DNA of 64,000 nt. Origin: an uncultured Ruminiclostridium sp. Its GTDB lineage: Bacteria; Bacillota; Clostridia; Oscillospirales; Ruminococcaceae. The DNA lies in the NCBI GenBank assembly GCA_910588335.1, contig CAJUQV010000018.1:3623-67622 (forward strand). The letters run 5' to 3'. The notes under the pieces were generated by a model that was given only the letters and a program-made list of their open reading frames with translations, ran no database searches and was not told the DNA's origin. Every line of letters begins with the position of its first letter. The stretch's first letter is position 1. The position numbers were made by a program, and so were the translations under genes. Positions 26,698-34,856 of this stretch are shown piece by piece.

Positions 26698-27864
26698 ATG
26701 AACATCTGCGGAATAATCTGTGAATACAATCCTTTTCATAACGGCCACAAATATCATATTGAACAAACCCGAAGCGCCTGCGGTGCGACCCACACAGTAG
26801 GAGTCATGAGCGGGAATTTCACTCAACGAGGCGATGTGGCCATCACGGATAAGTATAAAAGAACCGAAACCGCGTTAAAAAACGGAATCGACCTTGTTAT
26901 AGAACTTCCGGTTGCATATTCTCTCGGCAGCGCGGAGCAATTTGCCAAAGGGGCTGTGTATCTGCTTAATTCGCTCGGATGTGTAAATACGCTCAGTTTC
27001 GGAAGCGAAAGCGGAGATATAAATGCACTGCGCGAGGCGGCAGGTGCGGTACTGTACGCTCAGGAAAGCGAGGAACTGACTTCTTATATGAAAGAAGGGC
27101 TGAGCTATCCTTCGGCACTTCAAAAGGTCATAGGAAAATACTATACAGACGATGTAATTGAAACGTTAGCTTCTCCCAACAACACCTTAGCTGTAGAATA
27201 CATCAAGGCCTTAGACAGTATAGCGTCTCCGATAAAGCCTTTTACAATAAAACGTCATGCGGCGGCTCACGACAGTACGATCAATGATCCGAATCAGGAA
27301 ATTCTTTCCGCATCACAGTTAAGAAAAATGATAGAAGCTAAGGAAGATATTTCCCGTTACGCACCTGAATGCGATTTATCCGAAACGGCTTCCGTTTACA
27401 ATATCGAAACAGCCATACTTTCAAAACTCAGAATGATAAACAAGGCGGCGCTTGAAAAAACGCCTAACGTGATTATGGGACTGGAGAACAGGATACAAAG
27501 AGCCGTGTCCGTAGCTTCGAGTCTGAACGAACTTTATTTTCTCGTAAAAACAAAAAGGTACACCCTCGCAAGAATCAGAAGGATAATCTTATCCGCCTTT
27601 TTGGGAATTACAAAAAACGACTTGCAAATTCTTCCTTCTTATGTTAGAATTTTAGGTATGAACGGTAAAGGCAAAGAAATATTGTCGGAAGCAAAGTGCG
27701 ATATTCCCATAAACACTTCCCTATCACAGCTTGCCGAAACAAGCGACAATGCCAGAAAACAGGCCAAACTTGAGGCTCGCTGCGGCGATCAGTATGCTCT
27801 TGCCTTTAAGAAAAAACGTCCCTGCGGTCTTGAATATACTTCAAAACCGATTATCCTTAATTAA
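26698..27864 (+). CDS. tmcAL: tRNA(Met) cytidine acetate ligase
   Basis: TmcAL (YlbM) forms N4-acetylcytidine at the wobble base of elongator tRNA-Met, activating acetate with ATP. The protein (388 residues) starts MNICGIICEYNPFHNGHKYH, with the HxGH nucleotidyl-transfer motif in HNGH, then VGVMSGNFTQRGD and the tail GDQYALAFKKKRPCGLEY. I set the start at 26698, with AAGGAG nine bases upstream. The reading frame is open further upstream only because it runs through the MITE-like element. It is divergent from ackA, a frequent pairing that makes sense because the enzyme uses free acetate. Confidence 0.95.
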   Translation: MNICGIICEYNPFHNGHKYHIEQTRSACGATHTVGVMSGNFTQRGDVAITDKYKRTETALKNGIDLVIELPVAYSLGSAEQFAKGAVYLLNSLGCVNTLSFGSESGDINALREAAGAVLYAQESEELTSYMKEGLSYPSALQKVIGKYYTDDVIETLASPNNTLAVEYIKALDSIASPIKPFTIKRHAAAHDSTINDPNQEILSASQLRKMIEAKEDISRYAPECDLSETASVYNIETAILSKLRMINKAALEKTPNVIMGLENRIQRAVSVASSLNELYFLVKTKRYTLARIRRIILSAFLGITKNDLQILPSYVRILGMNGKGKEILSEAKCDIPINTSLSQLAETSDNARKQAKLEARCGDQYALAFKKKRPCGLEYTSKPIILN

Positions 27865-27936
27865 CGGCGTTTTCGTCGGCAAAACCGAAAACCGATGAAA
27901 CGATAAAAATGTACTTTACAGAAAGGAATTAAAAAA

Positions 27937-28869
27937 ATGAGCGTAAATTTTTCCGAGATCAGCTATAAAAATTTCGGCAAGTGCATAAAAATGGAGAATG
28001 ACACCACCGAGCTTATCGTAACCGTGGACGTGGGTCCCCGTGTAATTTATTACGGACTTAAGGGAAAACGCAATATTTTTCGCGAGGATATAAACCGTGA
28101 CAGCTTCAATGACAAGCAGCAGCTACACGATTTCTTTGAAACGGAGGAAAATTGGTACATATACGGAGGCCACAGGCTCTGGAGCAGTCCCGAAAGTTAC
28201 CCCGAAAGCTATACCCCCGACAATCACCCCGTTCCGTATGATATAGACGGAAATACAATAAAGCTTATGCCCGAAGACAGAGTAAAAGTAGGCGAAAGAC
28301 ATATAATGACAGTAACTTTGAACGACAGTTCTTCAGATGTTACAATAAAGCACGCCATTAAAAATATTGCCGATTACGAAATAAAACTGGCTCCTTGGTG
28401 CCTTACAGTGGCGGAAAAGGGCGGGGTTGAGATATTTCCGCTTTGCACTGAGGATACCGGTCTTTTATCAAATCGGCGAATGGTATTCTGGGCATATTCG
28501 GATGTTCGTGATCCCCGATTTTTTATGTGCGACAAATATGTGACATTAGCGCAGACCGACATGGAGCAGGCGTTTAAAATAGGCGTAAACAATCAGGATG
28601 GCTGGGGCGCATACCTTAATAACGGACAGCTTTTTATCAAGAGATTTGATTTTGACCCAACGGGTGAATATCCCGATTTTTCCGTAAACTACGAAACTTA
28701 TACCAATCAGTTTATAATGGAGATAGAATCATTGGGTACTCTTGAATCACTGCGTCCCGGAGAATACACCGAGTATGAAGAGCGCTGGCAGATAAAAGAG
28801 TGCGATGACGGCTTTGACCAAACGGATCCCGACAGTATCGATTCTTTTGTAAAAAAGCATATACTTTAA
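27937..28869 (+). CDS. DUF4380-like protein, mutarotase-like fold
   Basis: This 310-residue protein has the pattern GGHRLWSSPES near residue 77, which I associate with DUF4380. Regularly spaced beta-strand patterns throughout suggest a galactose-mutarotase-like beta-sandwich. There is no signal peptide, so it is probably cytoplasmic and may bind a sugar or wall precursor. GAAAGGAATT precedes the ATG. It lies 72 bases after tmcAL and is followed by a dispersed repeat and then murL-murD. A role in peptidoglycan sugar handling is speculation from position. Confidence 0.75.
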   Translation: MSVNFSEISYKNFGKCIKMENDTTELIVTVDVGPRVIYYGLKGKRNIFREDINRDSFNDKQQLHDFFETEENWYIYGGHRLWSSPESYPESYTPDNHPVPYDIDGNTIKLMPEDRVKVGERHIMTVTLNDSSSDVTIKHAIKNIADYEIKLAPWCLTVAEKGGVEIFPLCTEDTGLLSNRRMVFWAYSDVRDPRFFMCDKYVTLAQTDMEQAFKIGVNNQDGWGAYLNNGQLFIKRFDFDPTGEYPDFSVNYETYTNQFIMEIESLGTLESLRPGEYTEYEERWQIKECDDGFDQTDPDSIDSFVKKHIL

Positions 28870-28973
28870 CTAATTTTTGAGCAAGGCATATACAAATAAT
28901 ACGGAGAATCAAAGATTAGTGCTCAGAGTGCAACCTTAAATCAAATCCGCAACTTGTTTTAAGATTTGTATTA
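28868..28973. repeat. GTATTA-ended two-module palindrome between DUF4380 and murL
   Basis: Module 1 (28869-28921) has ACTAATTTTTGA/AATCAAAGATTAGT arms and the loop GCAAGGCATATACAAATAATACGG; module 2 (28921-28973) is CAACCTTAAATCAAATC../..TTTTAAGATTTGTATTA. Both match the copies at 31841 and 45811. It begins at the stop codon of the upstream gene. Confidence 0.85.
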
Positions 28974-29020
28974 AACGGCAAAAACAACCGCAATTTTACA
29001 GCACAACAAGGAGAGCTTAA

Positions 29021-30358
29021 ATGAACAGGTTTGAACAGCTTAGGGAAAAACATGGGGAATTTATTTATGAAAGCTATGAAATAAACGATGACAGCTTTGT
29101 TTTTCATTTTCGTATGGACAGTCATTGTTTTTCCCCAAAATGGAGCTTTACGCCGGAGCTTATAAAAAATGCCCAAAACAAGGAGCTGTTGGAATACGCG
29201 GTTTTTTCTTTGGGTATGTCCGAACTTGTCAGCTACTGGAAATGTGCCTGCCCTCCCACGGTAAAAATAAACTGCGGAGCGCTTAACGCGGATCAGGTGA
29301 AATGGTGGAAAAAGCTTTATTTCAACGGATTGGGCGAATTCTTTTACAGAAACGGCATAGATACCGATATTGAAAATTTTATGGATATTGTCCCCAAAAA
29401 CAGCCACACTCCGGTCTCCTCCACTTCCGCGCCAGACGGAAAACCCGAAGCGGGATTTCTTATTCCCGTTGGCGGCGGAAAAGACAGCGTTGTTACACTT
29501 GAGCTTCTTAAAGATTATAAGGATAAAAACGCCTGTTATATCATAAATCCGAGGGGTGCGACCTTAAACTGCGCCCATACCGCGGGTTATTCCGACGATG
29601 ATATTATCGGAGTAAAAAGAACTATTGACAAGGAGCTTCTTAAGCTGAACTCCATGGGCTATCTTAACGGCCACACACCGCTCTCAGCCGTAATAGCATT
29701 CTCCTCTTGGATATTCGCTTACTGCGGCGGTAAAAAATATATTGCTTTATCAAATGAAAGCAGCGCCAACGAATCCAATGTAAGCGGCACCGAAATAAAC
29801 CATCAGTACAGTAAAAGCACCGAATTTGAAGCGGATTTCCGAATGTATACAAAGACTTATTTAACTGATTTTCCGGAATATTTCAGTATGCTGCGCCCTT
29901 GGAGCGAGTGGCAGATTACAAAAAGATTCGTTACTCTTCCAAAGTATTTCCCTGTTTTCCAGAGCTGCAATTTAGGCTCAAAAACAGACTGCTGGTGCGC
30001 AAACTGCGCCAAATGCCTGTACGTTTACATCATGCTTTCGGCGTTTCTGGACGATGATCAGCTAATGAGCATATTCGGGAAAAATATGCTTCAAAACGAC
30101 GAATACAAAGATATGTTCAACGGTCTTGTGTATCAGGATTTCGACAAACCATTTGAGTGCGTGGGCACAAGGGACGAAATAAAGCTTGCTCTTTATACCG
30201 CAGCCAAAAAAAGAAGTGGAAAGGATCTACCTTATCTGCTTAAGGAATATATTGAAAAAAACGGCGACGAACCTCCGTCTCTTGATAATTACTTTGATAA
30301 AAACAATTTTGTGCCTAAAGAATTTATCGGGCTTCTGAAAAGAGAGGAAACGTTGTAA
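29021..30358 (+). CDS. murL: MurL-like UDP-MurNAc-L-Ala-L-Glu epimerase
   Basis: In Xanthomonas MurL, with ATP, inverts the terminal L-glutamate of UDP-MurNAc-L-Ala-L-Glu to D-glutamate, replacing glutamate racemase. The 445-residue protein matches the family: an N-terminal domain, a PP-loop-like ATP site VGGGKDSVVTLELL near residue 149, SNESSANESNVSG near 245, and a C-terminal cysteine cluster CWCANCAKC near 327. The gene stops two bases before murD, exactly the partnership known for MurL-MurD2. Cytoplasmic. The call rests on motifs and this partnership; activity has mostly been shown in Xanthomonadales, so function here is inferred. Confidence 0.85.
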   Translation: MNRFEQLREKHGEFIYESYEINDDSFVFHFRMDSHCFSPKWSFTPELIKNAQNKELLEYAVFSLGMSELVSYWKCACPPTVKINCGALNADQVKWWKKLYFNGLGEFFYRNGIDTDIENFMDIVPKNSHTPVSSTSAPDGKPEAGFLIPVGGGKDSVVTLELLKDYKDKNACYIINPRGATLNCAHTAGYSDDDIIGVKRTIDKELLKLNSMGYLNGHTPLSAVIAFSSWIFAYCGGKKYIALSNESSANESNVSGTEINHQYSKSTEFEADFRMYTKTYLTDFPEYFSMLRPWSEWQITKRFVTLPKYFPVFQSCNLGSKTDCWCANCAKCLYVYIMLSAFLDDDQLMSIFGKNMLQNDEYKDMFNGLVYQDFDKPFECVGTRDEIKLALYTAAKKRSGKDLPYLLKEYIEKNGDEPPSLDNYFDKNNFVPKEFIGLLKREETL

Positions 30359-30360
30359 AT

Positions 30361-31674
30361 ATGAATATTAAAGAAAAACTCGGTTTGTTTTTTAAAGATA
30401 AGAGTATTGCAATATTGGGATTCGGGCGGGAAGGAAAGTCAACTCTCGATATTTTAAGTGAAATCGGCTGCAAAAATGTCGCTGTGCTTGATAAAAACGA
30501 TGTGGACAAAAATGCCGCATGCGGGTGTACACTTCACTGTGGAGATAATTACCTTGATTTTCTTAAAGAATACGATATAATAATGAAGTCCCCCGGAATA
30601 GCGCTGTTTGATTCCGTAAGCGCTGATATCAAGGAGAAAATTACCTCACAAACAGATCTTTTTTTGCGCTTCTGCGATAATAAAATAATCGGCATTACGG
30701 GAACAAAAGGGAAATCCACCACCTCAAGCCTTATTGAACATATAATGAATTACTGCGGAAAAAAAGCCGTTTTAATAGGAAATATAGGTATTCCGCCTTT
30801 GTCCGTGATTGACAGCTTGGAAAAAGATACAATTGTCGTCTGCGAAATGTCATGCCATCAGCTTGAATATGTTAAGGCGTCTCCTCATACAGCCGTTTTG
30901 CTCAATATTTATGAAGAGCATCTGGATCACTATGTTAATTTTAACGCTTACAAAGCTGCAAAAGAGAATATTTATATGCATCAAATAGATGGTGATCTGC
31001 TTATTTATAACAAAGAGCTTGAAAACAGCGCAATCAATTCTCTTCTTGCCGAAAAAATCTCCGTTTCACAGGATTATACCGCCGACGTTTATCTTGACGG
31101 CAGCGACATAATATTTTTTGACAAGAAGATACCCTTTGAAAAGCTGTCTCCAAAGCTTGAAGGACATCATAATCTTTACAATATAGCCGCGGCGCTTACA
31201 GCCGCCGTTAAAAACGGCTGTGATATCAATAAAGCGGCGGAGGCCGTAAGCCTCTTTAACGGATTGGAACACCGAATGGAAACCGTAAGAACCGTAAACG
31301 GCGTTAAATACGTCAATGACAGCATAAGTACCATACCTTTGGCGGCAATAAACGCAGTCAAGACTTTTAACGCGGATACACTGATAATCGGCGGTATGGA
31401 CAGAGGAATTAACTACGAGATTCTGTCGGATTTTCTTAACGGCGGAGCGGTGAAAAACATAATATGTCTTCCCGACAGCGGTTACAGAATCGCGGATACT
31501 TTAAATACACGTTCAAATGTCATTAAAGTAAAAAATATGGAAGAAGCGGTACAAAAGGCGAGCGAAGTTTCCAAAAACTGCTGTGTGCTTTCTCCGGCCG
31601 CCGCAAGCTATGGGTTTTACAAAAATTTTGAAGAGAGGGGAAAGCATTTTAAGGAGCTCGTTAATTTGCTTTAA
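30361..31674 (+). CDS. murD: UDP-MurNAc-L-alanine:glutamate ligase, probably L-Glu-specific (MurD2 type)
   Basis: Mur ligases add amino acids to the peptidoglycan stem using ATP. The 437-residue protein has the N-terminal Rossmann domain (IAILGFGREGKST), the ATP loop GITGTKGKSTTSS near residue 114, EMSCHQLEY near 162, NIYEEHLDHY near 182, and HRMETVRTVNGVKYVNDS near 303. It is coupled to murL (two-base gap). A standard MurD adds D-Glu; next to MurL the expected substrate is L-Glu, but this cannot be read from sequence. A candidate RNA, a terminator and a repeat follow. Confidence 0.93.
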   Translation: MNIKEKLGLFFKDKSIAILGFGREGKSTLDILSEIGCKNVAVLDKNDVDKNAACGCTLHCGDNYLDFLKEYDIIMKSPGIALFDSVSADIKEKITSQTDLFLRFCDNKIIGITGTKGKSTTSSLIEHIMNYCGKKAVLIGNIGIPPLSVIDSLEKDTIVVCEMSCHQLEYVKASPHTAVLLNIYEEHLDHYVNFNAYKAAKENIYMHQIDGDLLIYNKELENSAINSLLAEKISVSQDYTADVYLDGSDIIFFDKKIPFEKLSPKLEGHHNLYNIAAALTAAVKNGCDINKAAEAVSLFNGLEHRMETVRTVNGVKYVNDSISTIPLAAINAVKTFNADTLIIGGMDRGINYEILSDFLNGGAVKNIICLPDSGYRIADTLNTRSNVIKVKNMEEAVQKASEVSKNCCVLSPAAASYGFYKNFEERGKHFKELVNLL

Positions 31675-31709
31675 CCTTAATGTAAGTTTTTTTGAATACT
31701 TTTTATACT

Positions 31710-31840
31710 ATGCCTTGTGGACAATAAAAGTCGCACAAATGGAGGGATCTCCCTGAAAAGTACGAACCTTGGGAAACAGTGTACTCCAAATTTTGTTAAT
31801 AGTAAAACAGCCTTTGAGATTTAATCCAAAGGCTGTTTTA
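31710..31840 (+). ncRNA. Candidate small RNA downstream of murD
   Basis: After a -10-like TATACT (31704-31709) the sequence folds locally: TTGTG-GAC/GTC-CACAA around an AATAAAA loop (31715-31735), then a multi-branch TGGAG (from 31740)/CTCCA with an inner AGTAC/GTACT stem and GGAGGGATCTCCC. It ends at the strong hairpin 31803-31840. It could be a stand-alone RNA of about 130 bases or the murD 3' UTR. The -35 is poor, so confidence is low. Confidence 0.35.
31803..31840 (+). terminator. Hairpin terminator after murD / candidate RNA
   Basis: Perfect 14-base arms TAAAACAGCCTTTG (31803-31816) and CAAAGGCTGTTTTA (31827-31840), A-rich 5' and T-rich 3'. Likely bidirectional between convergent murD and the diguanylate cyclase gene. 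Confidence 0.7.
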
Positions 31841-31934
31841 CACTAATCTTTGATCAAGGTATAAACAAATAATACGGGTGATCAAAGATTAGTGCTTAAG
31901 GTGCAATCTCTATTCAAGTCTACAATTGGTATTA
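31841..31934. repeat. GTATTA-ended two-module palindrome between convergent genes
   Basis: Module 1 has perfect 16-base arms, 31841-31856 and 31879-31894 (CACTAATCTTTGATCA and its complement), with the conserved loop AGGTATAAACAAATAATACG. Module 2 is degenerate (TGCAATCTCTATTCAAGTCTACAATTGGTATTA). It ends 16 bases from the stop of the minus-strand diguanylate cyclase gene. Confidence 0.88.
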
Positions 31935-31949
31935 CATATTAAAAATAAC

Positions 31950-33080
31950 TTACTTTACGGATTCAACATTTTTGTCAATAATAACGTTCTTCCCGTTTTC
32001 CTTACCGTAATAAAGCCGCGTATCCGCTATCTGAACCAAAGCGTCTATATTCATGGAAGGGTCTATAAACTCTGTATGCTCCAAAATTTCCAGACAGTCT
32101 ACAAAACCGAAAGTCATTGTTACGGTTACCTTTTTGTCACCTTGCGTAAATTCCAAATCAAGTATTTTATTCCTTATTTCATTCAGTTTTGCAAGGCAGC
32201 TTTCCTTCGAGCCGGCTATTACCAGCAGAAACTCTTCCCCGCCCCAGCGACAGGCAATATCGTTTTTATCCGCCATCTCGTTCATTATTAAGGAAACGCC
32301 TTTAAGAACATCGTCGCCGCAACCGTGACCGTATGTATCATTTATTTTCTTGAAATTATCAATGTCGCCCATTACAACGCAAAAGTTACCATTATCCTTA
32401 ATCTCGTCGTACATTTTATACAGGCTTCGTCGATTGTAAAGCCCGGTCAAAGCATCGTGCATAGCGGAGTAATTGAGTTTTTCGTTTACGGTATTCAGTT
32501 TTCTGATAAGTACCTGAATCTCAACAATAAACATTACAGAAAAGAAAAAAGTTATAATGATATTGAAAAGCAGATTGACGGCGCGCATAGCACCAATGTG
32601 TGACTTATCGGGAATCTTTCCGAATACACTTGTTATTATGGGATCAAAAAAATTAAAATATATCAGACAAAACAGCACTGAAACCAATGTTATAACTGTA
32701 AATATCATTATAATCCCAAGAAACTGACGTTTTTCGCAGGCAAGATAAAGCACATATGCCGCAACCATAAGCACAATTATTGCATAAAGATAAAAACACG
32801 GCTCAAAACCCAGCCATAATGTACATATAAAGGCATGACCGGTGATTTCCGCATAGCAAGCAGAAAGCCAACCCACTCCATGTTTTTCAATATCTCCCCA
32901 GCGACCAACCGCAAAGGCGATAAGATAAAACAATACGCTGATAATGTTAAAGGTCATCAATACGTATATACGAGTTAGCATAAAGGTTATCAAAAACACG
33001 CTGTGCATCATGGCGCTTATAAAAAATATTACCTGATATTTAAAAGAGCTTTTTAGCTCAATTTCCAAGATATTTTTCAT
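31950..33080 (-). CDS. Membrane diguanylate cyclase (GGDEF)
   Basis: The N-terminal half (about residues 12-200) has six or so hydrophobic spans and no recognisable ligand domain. The C-terminal GGDEF domain is complete: MHDALTGLYNRRSL near 218, MGDIDNFKKINDTYGHGCGD near 250, and the active loop RWGGEEF near 291. It should make cyclic di-GMP from two GTP. The inhibitory I-site (RxxD before the loop) is altered: the arginine position is aspartate (DKND), so product inhibition may be absent. I prefer the ATG at 33080, with AAGG just upstream. No EAL or PilZ gene is nearby. Confidence 0.92.
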   Translation of the reverse strand: MKNILEIELKSSFKYQVIFFISAMMHSVFLITFMLTRIYVLMTFNIISVLFYLIAFAVGRWGDIEKHGVGWLSACYAEITGHAFICTLWLGFEPCFYLYAIIVLMVAAYVLYLACEKRQFLGIIMIFTVITLVSVLFCLIYFNFFDPIITSVFGKIPDKSHIGAMRAVNLLFNIIITFFFSVMFIVEIQVLIRKLNTVNEKLNYSAMHDALTGLYNRRSLYKMYDEIKDNGNFCVVMGDIDNFKKINDTYGHGCGDDVLKGVSLIMNEMADKNDIACRWGGEEFLLVIAGSKESCLAKLNEIRNKILDLEFTQGDKKVTVTMTFGFVDCLEILEHTEFIDPSMNIDALVQIADTRLYYGKENGKNVIIDKNVESVK

Positions 33081-33470
33081 TAACCTTATTTCTCCATTCA
33101 CTCTAAATACAACTTACCACACTTGAAAAAAATAATCAATTTTTTAAATCCGTATCAATAAAATGTTAAAAATTTTATAATTTACTTGTAAATCACCGCT
33201 TCTTCCTTTTTTATTTTATATGCGTACCATTCAATACGCTCGGAAAACAATCAATGTCCTCAGTCTGCTGTAATCATAAAACACCAAAATTTTCAAAAAA
33301 ATATTGTAGCATATAATTTTTGTCATATAATAAAAATGCAGAATATCCTTATATAAACTCTACCAAGCCTTTTAATTTATTCACTCCTGCCATTTCCCGC
33401 AAACGGATTGAACTATACTTTATAATCATCCACTACAAAGTTTCCTCTCTCTAACTTATCTTGTCAGCGT
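33081..33470. other. AT-rich intergenic region, no gene seen
   Basis: The stretch is very AT-rich, with no convincing open frame, repeat or hairpin. A TATAAT-like site near 33323-33330 faces right, where no plus-strand gene follows for 9 kb. The left part must hold the promoter of the diguanylate cyclase gene, but no clean hexamer pair is visible. Confidence 0.5.
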
Positions 33471-34064
33471 TTAATTCATATTACTAAAGCCAAACATATT
33501 CATTTCCACGGCCTCGTCCGAAAAAAAATCGCACTCCCGTTGATCATGAGTAACAAAAATAACGGTTTTTCCTTTTGTCATCTCCTTGCAATACTCCATA
33601 ACAAGGTTTTTTGTATCCAAATCAAGCCCCTTAAAGGGCTCGTCAAGAAATAGTACTTCAGAATCGGCCAATAAAGCTCTTAACAAAGCTACCCTTCGCT
33701 TCATGCCGCCGCTAAGTTGGCTTACCGCCTTGTTTTCACAGTCATTAAGCCCTATTCGAAGCAGCTCGGCGGTTATCTCATGCCCATTATACTTTTTTCC
33801 TGTAACCAGACGAATATTGGCGGAGGCGGTGAGATTTTCACACAGCCTGTTTTCCTGAAAAACCGCGCTTATCGGAGCGGGACATTGTACCGTACCGCTA
33901 TCGGGTGGCAAAAGTCCCATCATTATAGACAGAAGCGTGGTTTTTCCGCTGCCGGATTGTCCCATTATCGCAGTGACTTTTTTATCGGTAAAATTATGCG
34001 AAAAACCATTCAGCACCACATTGTCTCCAAAAGATTTTTTTAAATCCGAAACAATAACGCCCAT
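33471..34064 (-). CDS. ABC transporter ATP-binding protein (NitT/TauT type)
   Basis: Energises import through the permease encoded just upstream. The 197-residue protein is short but complete: Walker A GQSGSGKTTLLS near residue 35, Q-loop VFQENRL near 70, signature LSGGMKRR near 117, Walker B EVLFLDEPFKGLD near 136, and the switch histidine THDQRE near 172. The length lacks the usual 40-50 residue C-terminal extension of taurine or nitrate ATPases. It is the last gene of the hemerythrin-binding protein-permease-ATPase run, 17 bases after the permease. Confidence 0.93.
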   Translation of the reverse strand: MGVIVSDLKKSFGDNVVLNGFSHNFTDKKVTAIMGQSGSGKTTLLSIMMGLLPPDSGTVQCPAPISAVFQENRLCENLTASANIRLVTGKKYNGHEITAELLRIGLNDCENKAVSQLSGGMKRRVALLRALLADSEVLFLDEPFKGLDLDTKNLVMEYCKEMTKGKTVIFVTHDQRECDFFSDEAVEMNMFGFSNMN

Positions 34065-34081
34065 TTCTTAACTCGCTCCCA

Positions 34082-34828
34082 TCACATTTTCTCAACGCGT
34101 TTAACAATAAGCTTTATTACAGATATAAAAGCTTTTTCGCAAAGCCAGCTTACAAAAATAATAACCGCTGTCCAAGCGAACAAATCTGCGGTTTCAAGAT
34201 AAATTTTCGCCTGATAAAGCTTTTCGCCAATAGAACCGTCAGGAATCCCGATTACCTCCGCCGCCGCTCCCGATTTCCAGCAAAGTCCTATTGCAAGACC
34301 CGTCGCCGAACGAAAATAAGGCAGAAGTTGGGACAAATAAATTCCCACAAATCTGCGCATTGGAGGAATCCCAAATACCGTAGACATTTCCTTAAGCTTA
34401 GAATCAAGCGAATCAATTCCCTCCAGCATATTTATATATACTATCGGCACACAGATAAGAAGTGTAACAAGCACTGAAAGATTTTTAGAGGACACCCAGA
34501 TAAGTGCCAAAATAGTAAAAGAAGCTACCGGAACGGCCTTAAGCACTGAAATAAGCGGTGAAAGAAGTTTTCGCAAAAAAACATATCTTCCGGAAAACAC
34601 CGCCAATCCCGTTCCTGCCGTCAGCCCCAAAGCAAAGCCCGAAAGTATTCTCCCCGCCGAAAACATCACGCTTTTCCAGAAATCCGCGCTCGGTATCAGC
34701 TCGATCAATTTTAGCGCCACATCGACGGGAGTTACAAGGAGTATTCTTTGATTCAGCGCCATGGCACCCACCTGCCAGACAACAAGCCAAAAAAATACGC
34801 ATAACAATGATATAACGCGTTTTTTCAT
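34082..34828 (-). CDS. ABC transporter permease (NitT/TauT type)
   Basis: The 248-residue protein has six hydrophobic spans. Between the fourth and fifth lies the EAA-like loop that contacts the ATPase (MSTVFGIPPMRRFVGIYLSQ near residues 143-162). The N-terminus VISLLCVFFWLVVWQVGAMA and the segment ILSGFALGLTAGTGLAV match the sulfonate/nitrate/taurine/pyrimidine-precursor permease family. The gene follows the binding-protein gene by 28 bases. Substrate not identifiable. Confidence 0.92.
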   Translation of the reverse strand: MKKRVISLLCVFFWLVVWQVGAMALNQRILLVTPVDVALKLIELIPSADFWKSVMFSAGRILSGFALGLTAGTGLAVFSGRYVFLRKLLSPLISVLKAVPVASFTILALIWVSSKNLSVLVTLLICVPIVYINMLEGIDSLDSKLKEMSTVFGIPPMRRFVGIYLSQLLPYFRSATGLAIGLCWKSGAAAEVIGIPDGSIGEKLYQAKIYLETADLFAWTAVIIFVSWLCEKAFISVIKLIVKRVEKM

Positions 34829-34856
34829 TTTCCGGTATTCCTTTTATTATCTTATA

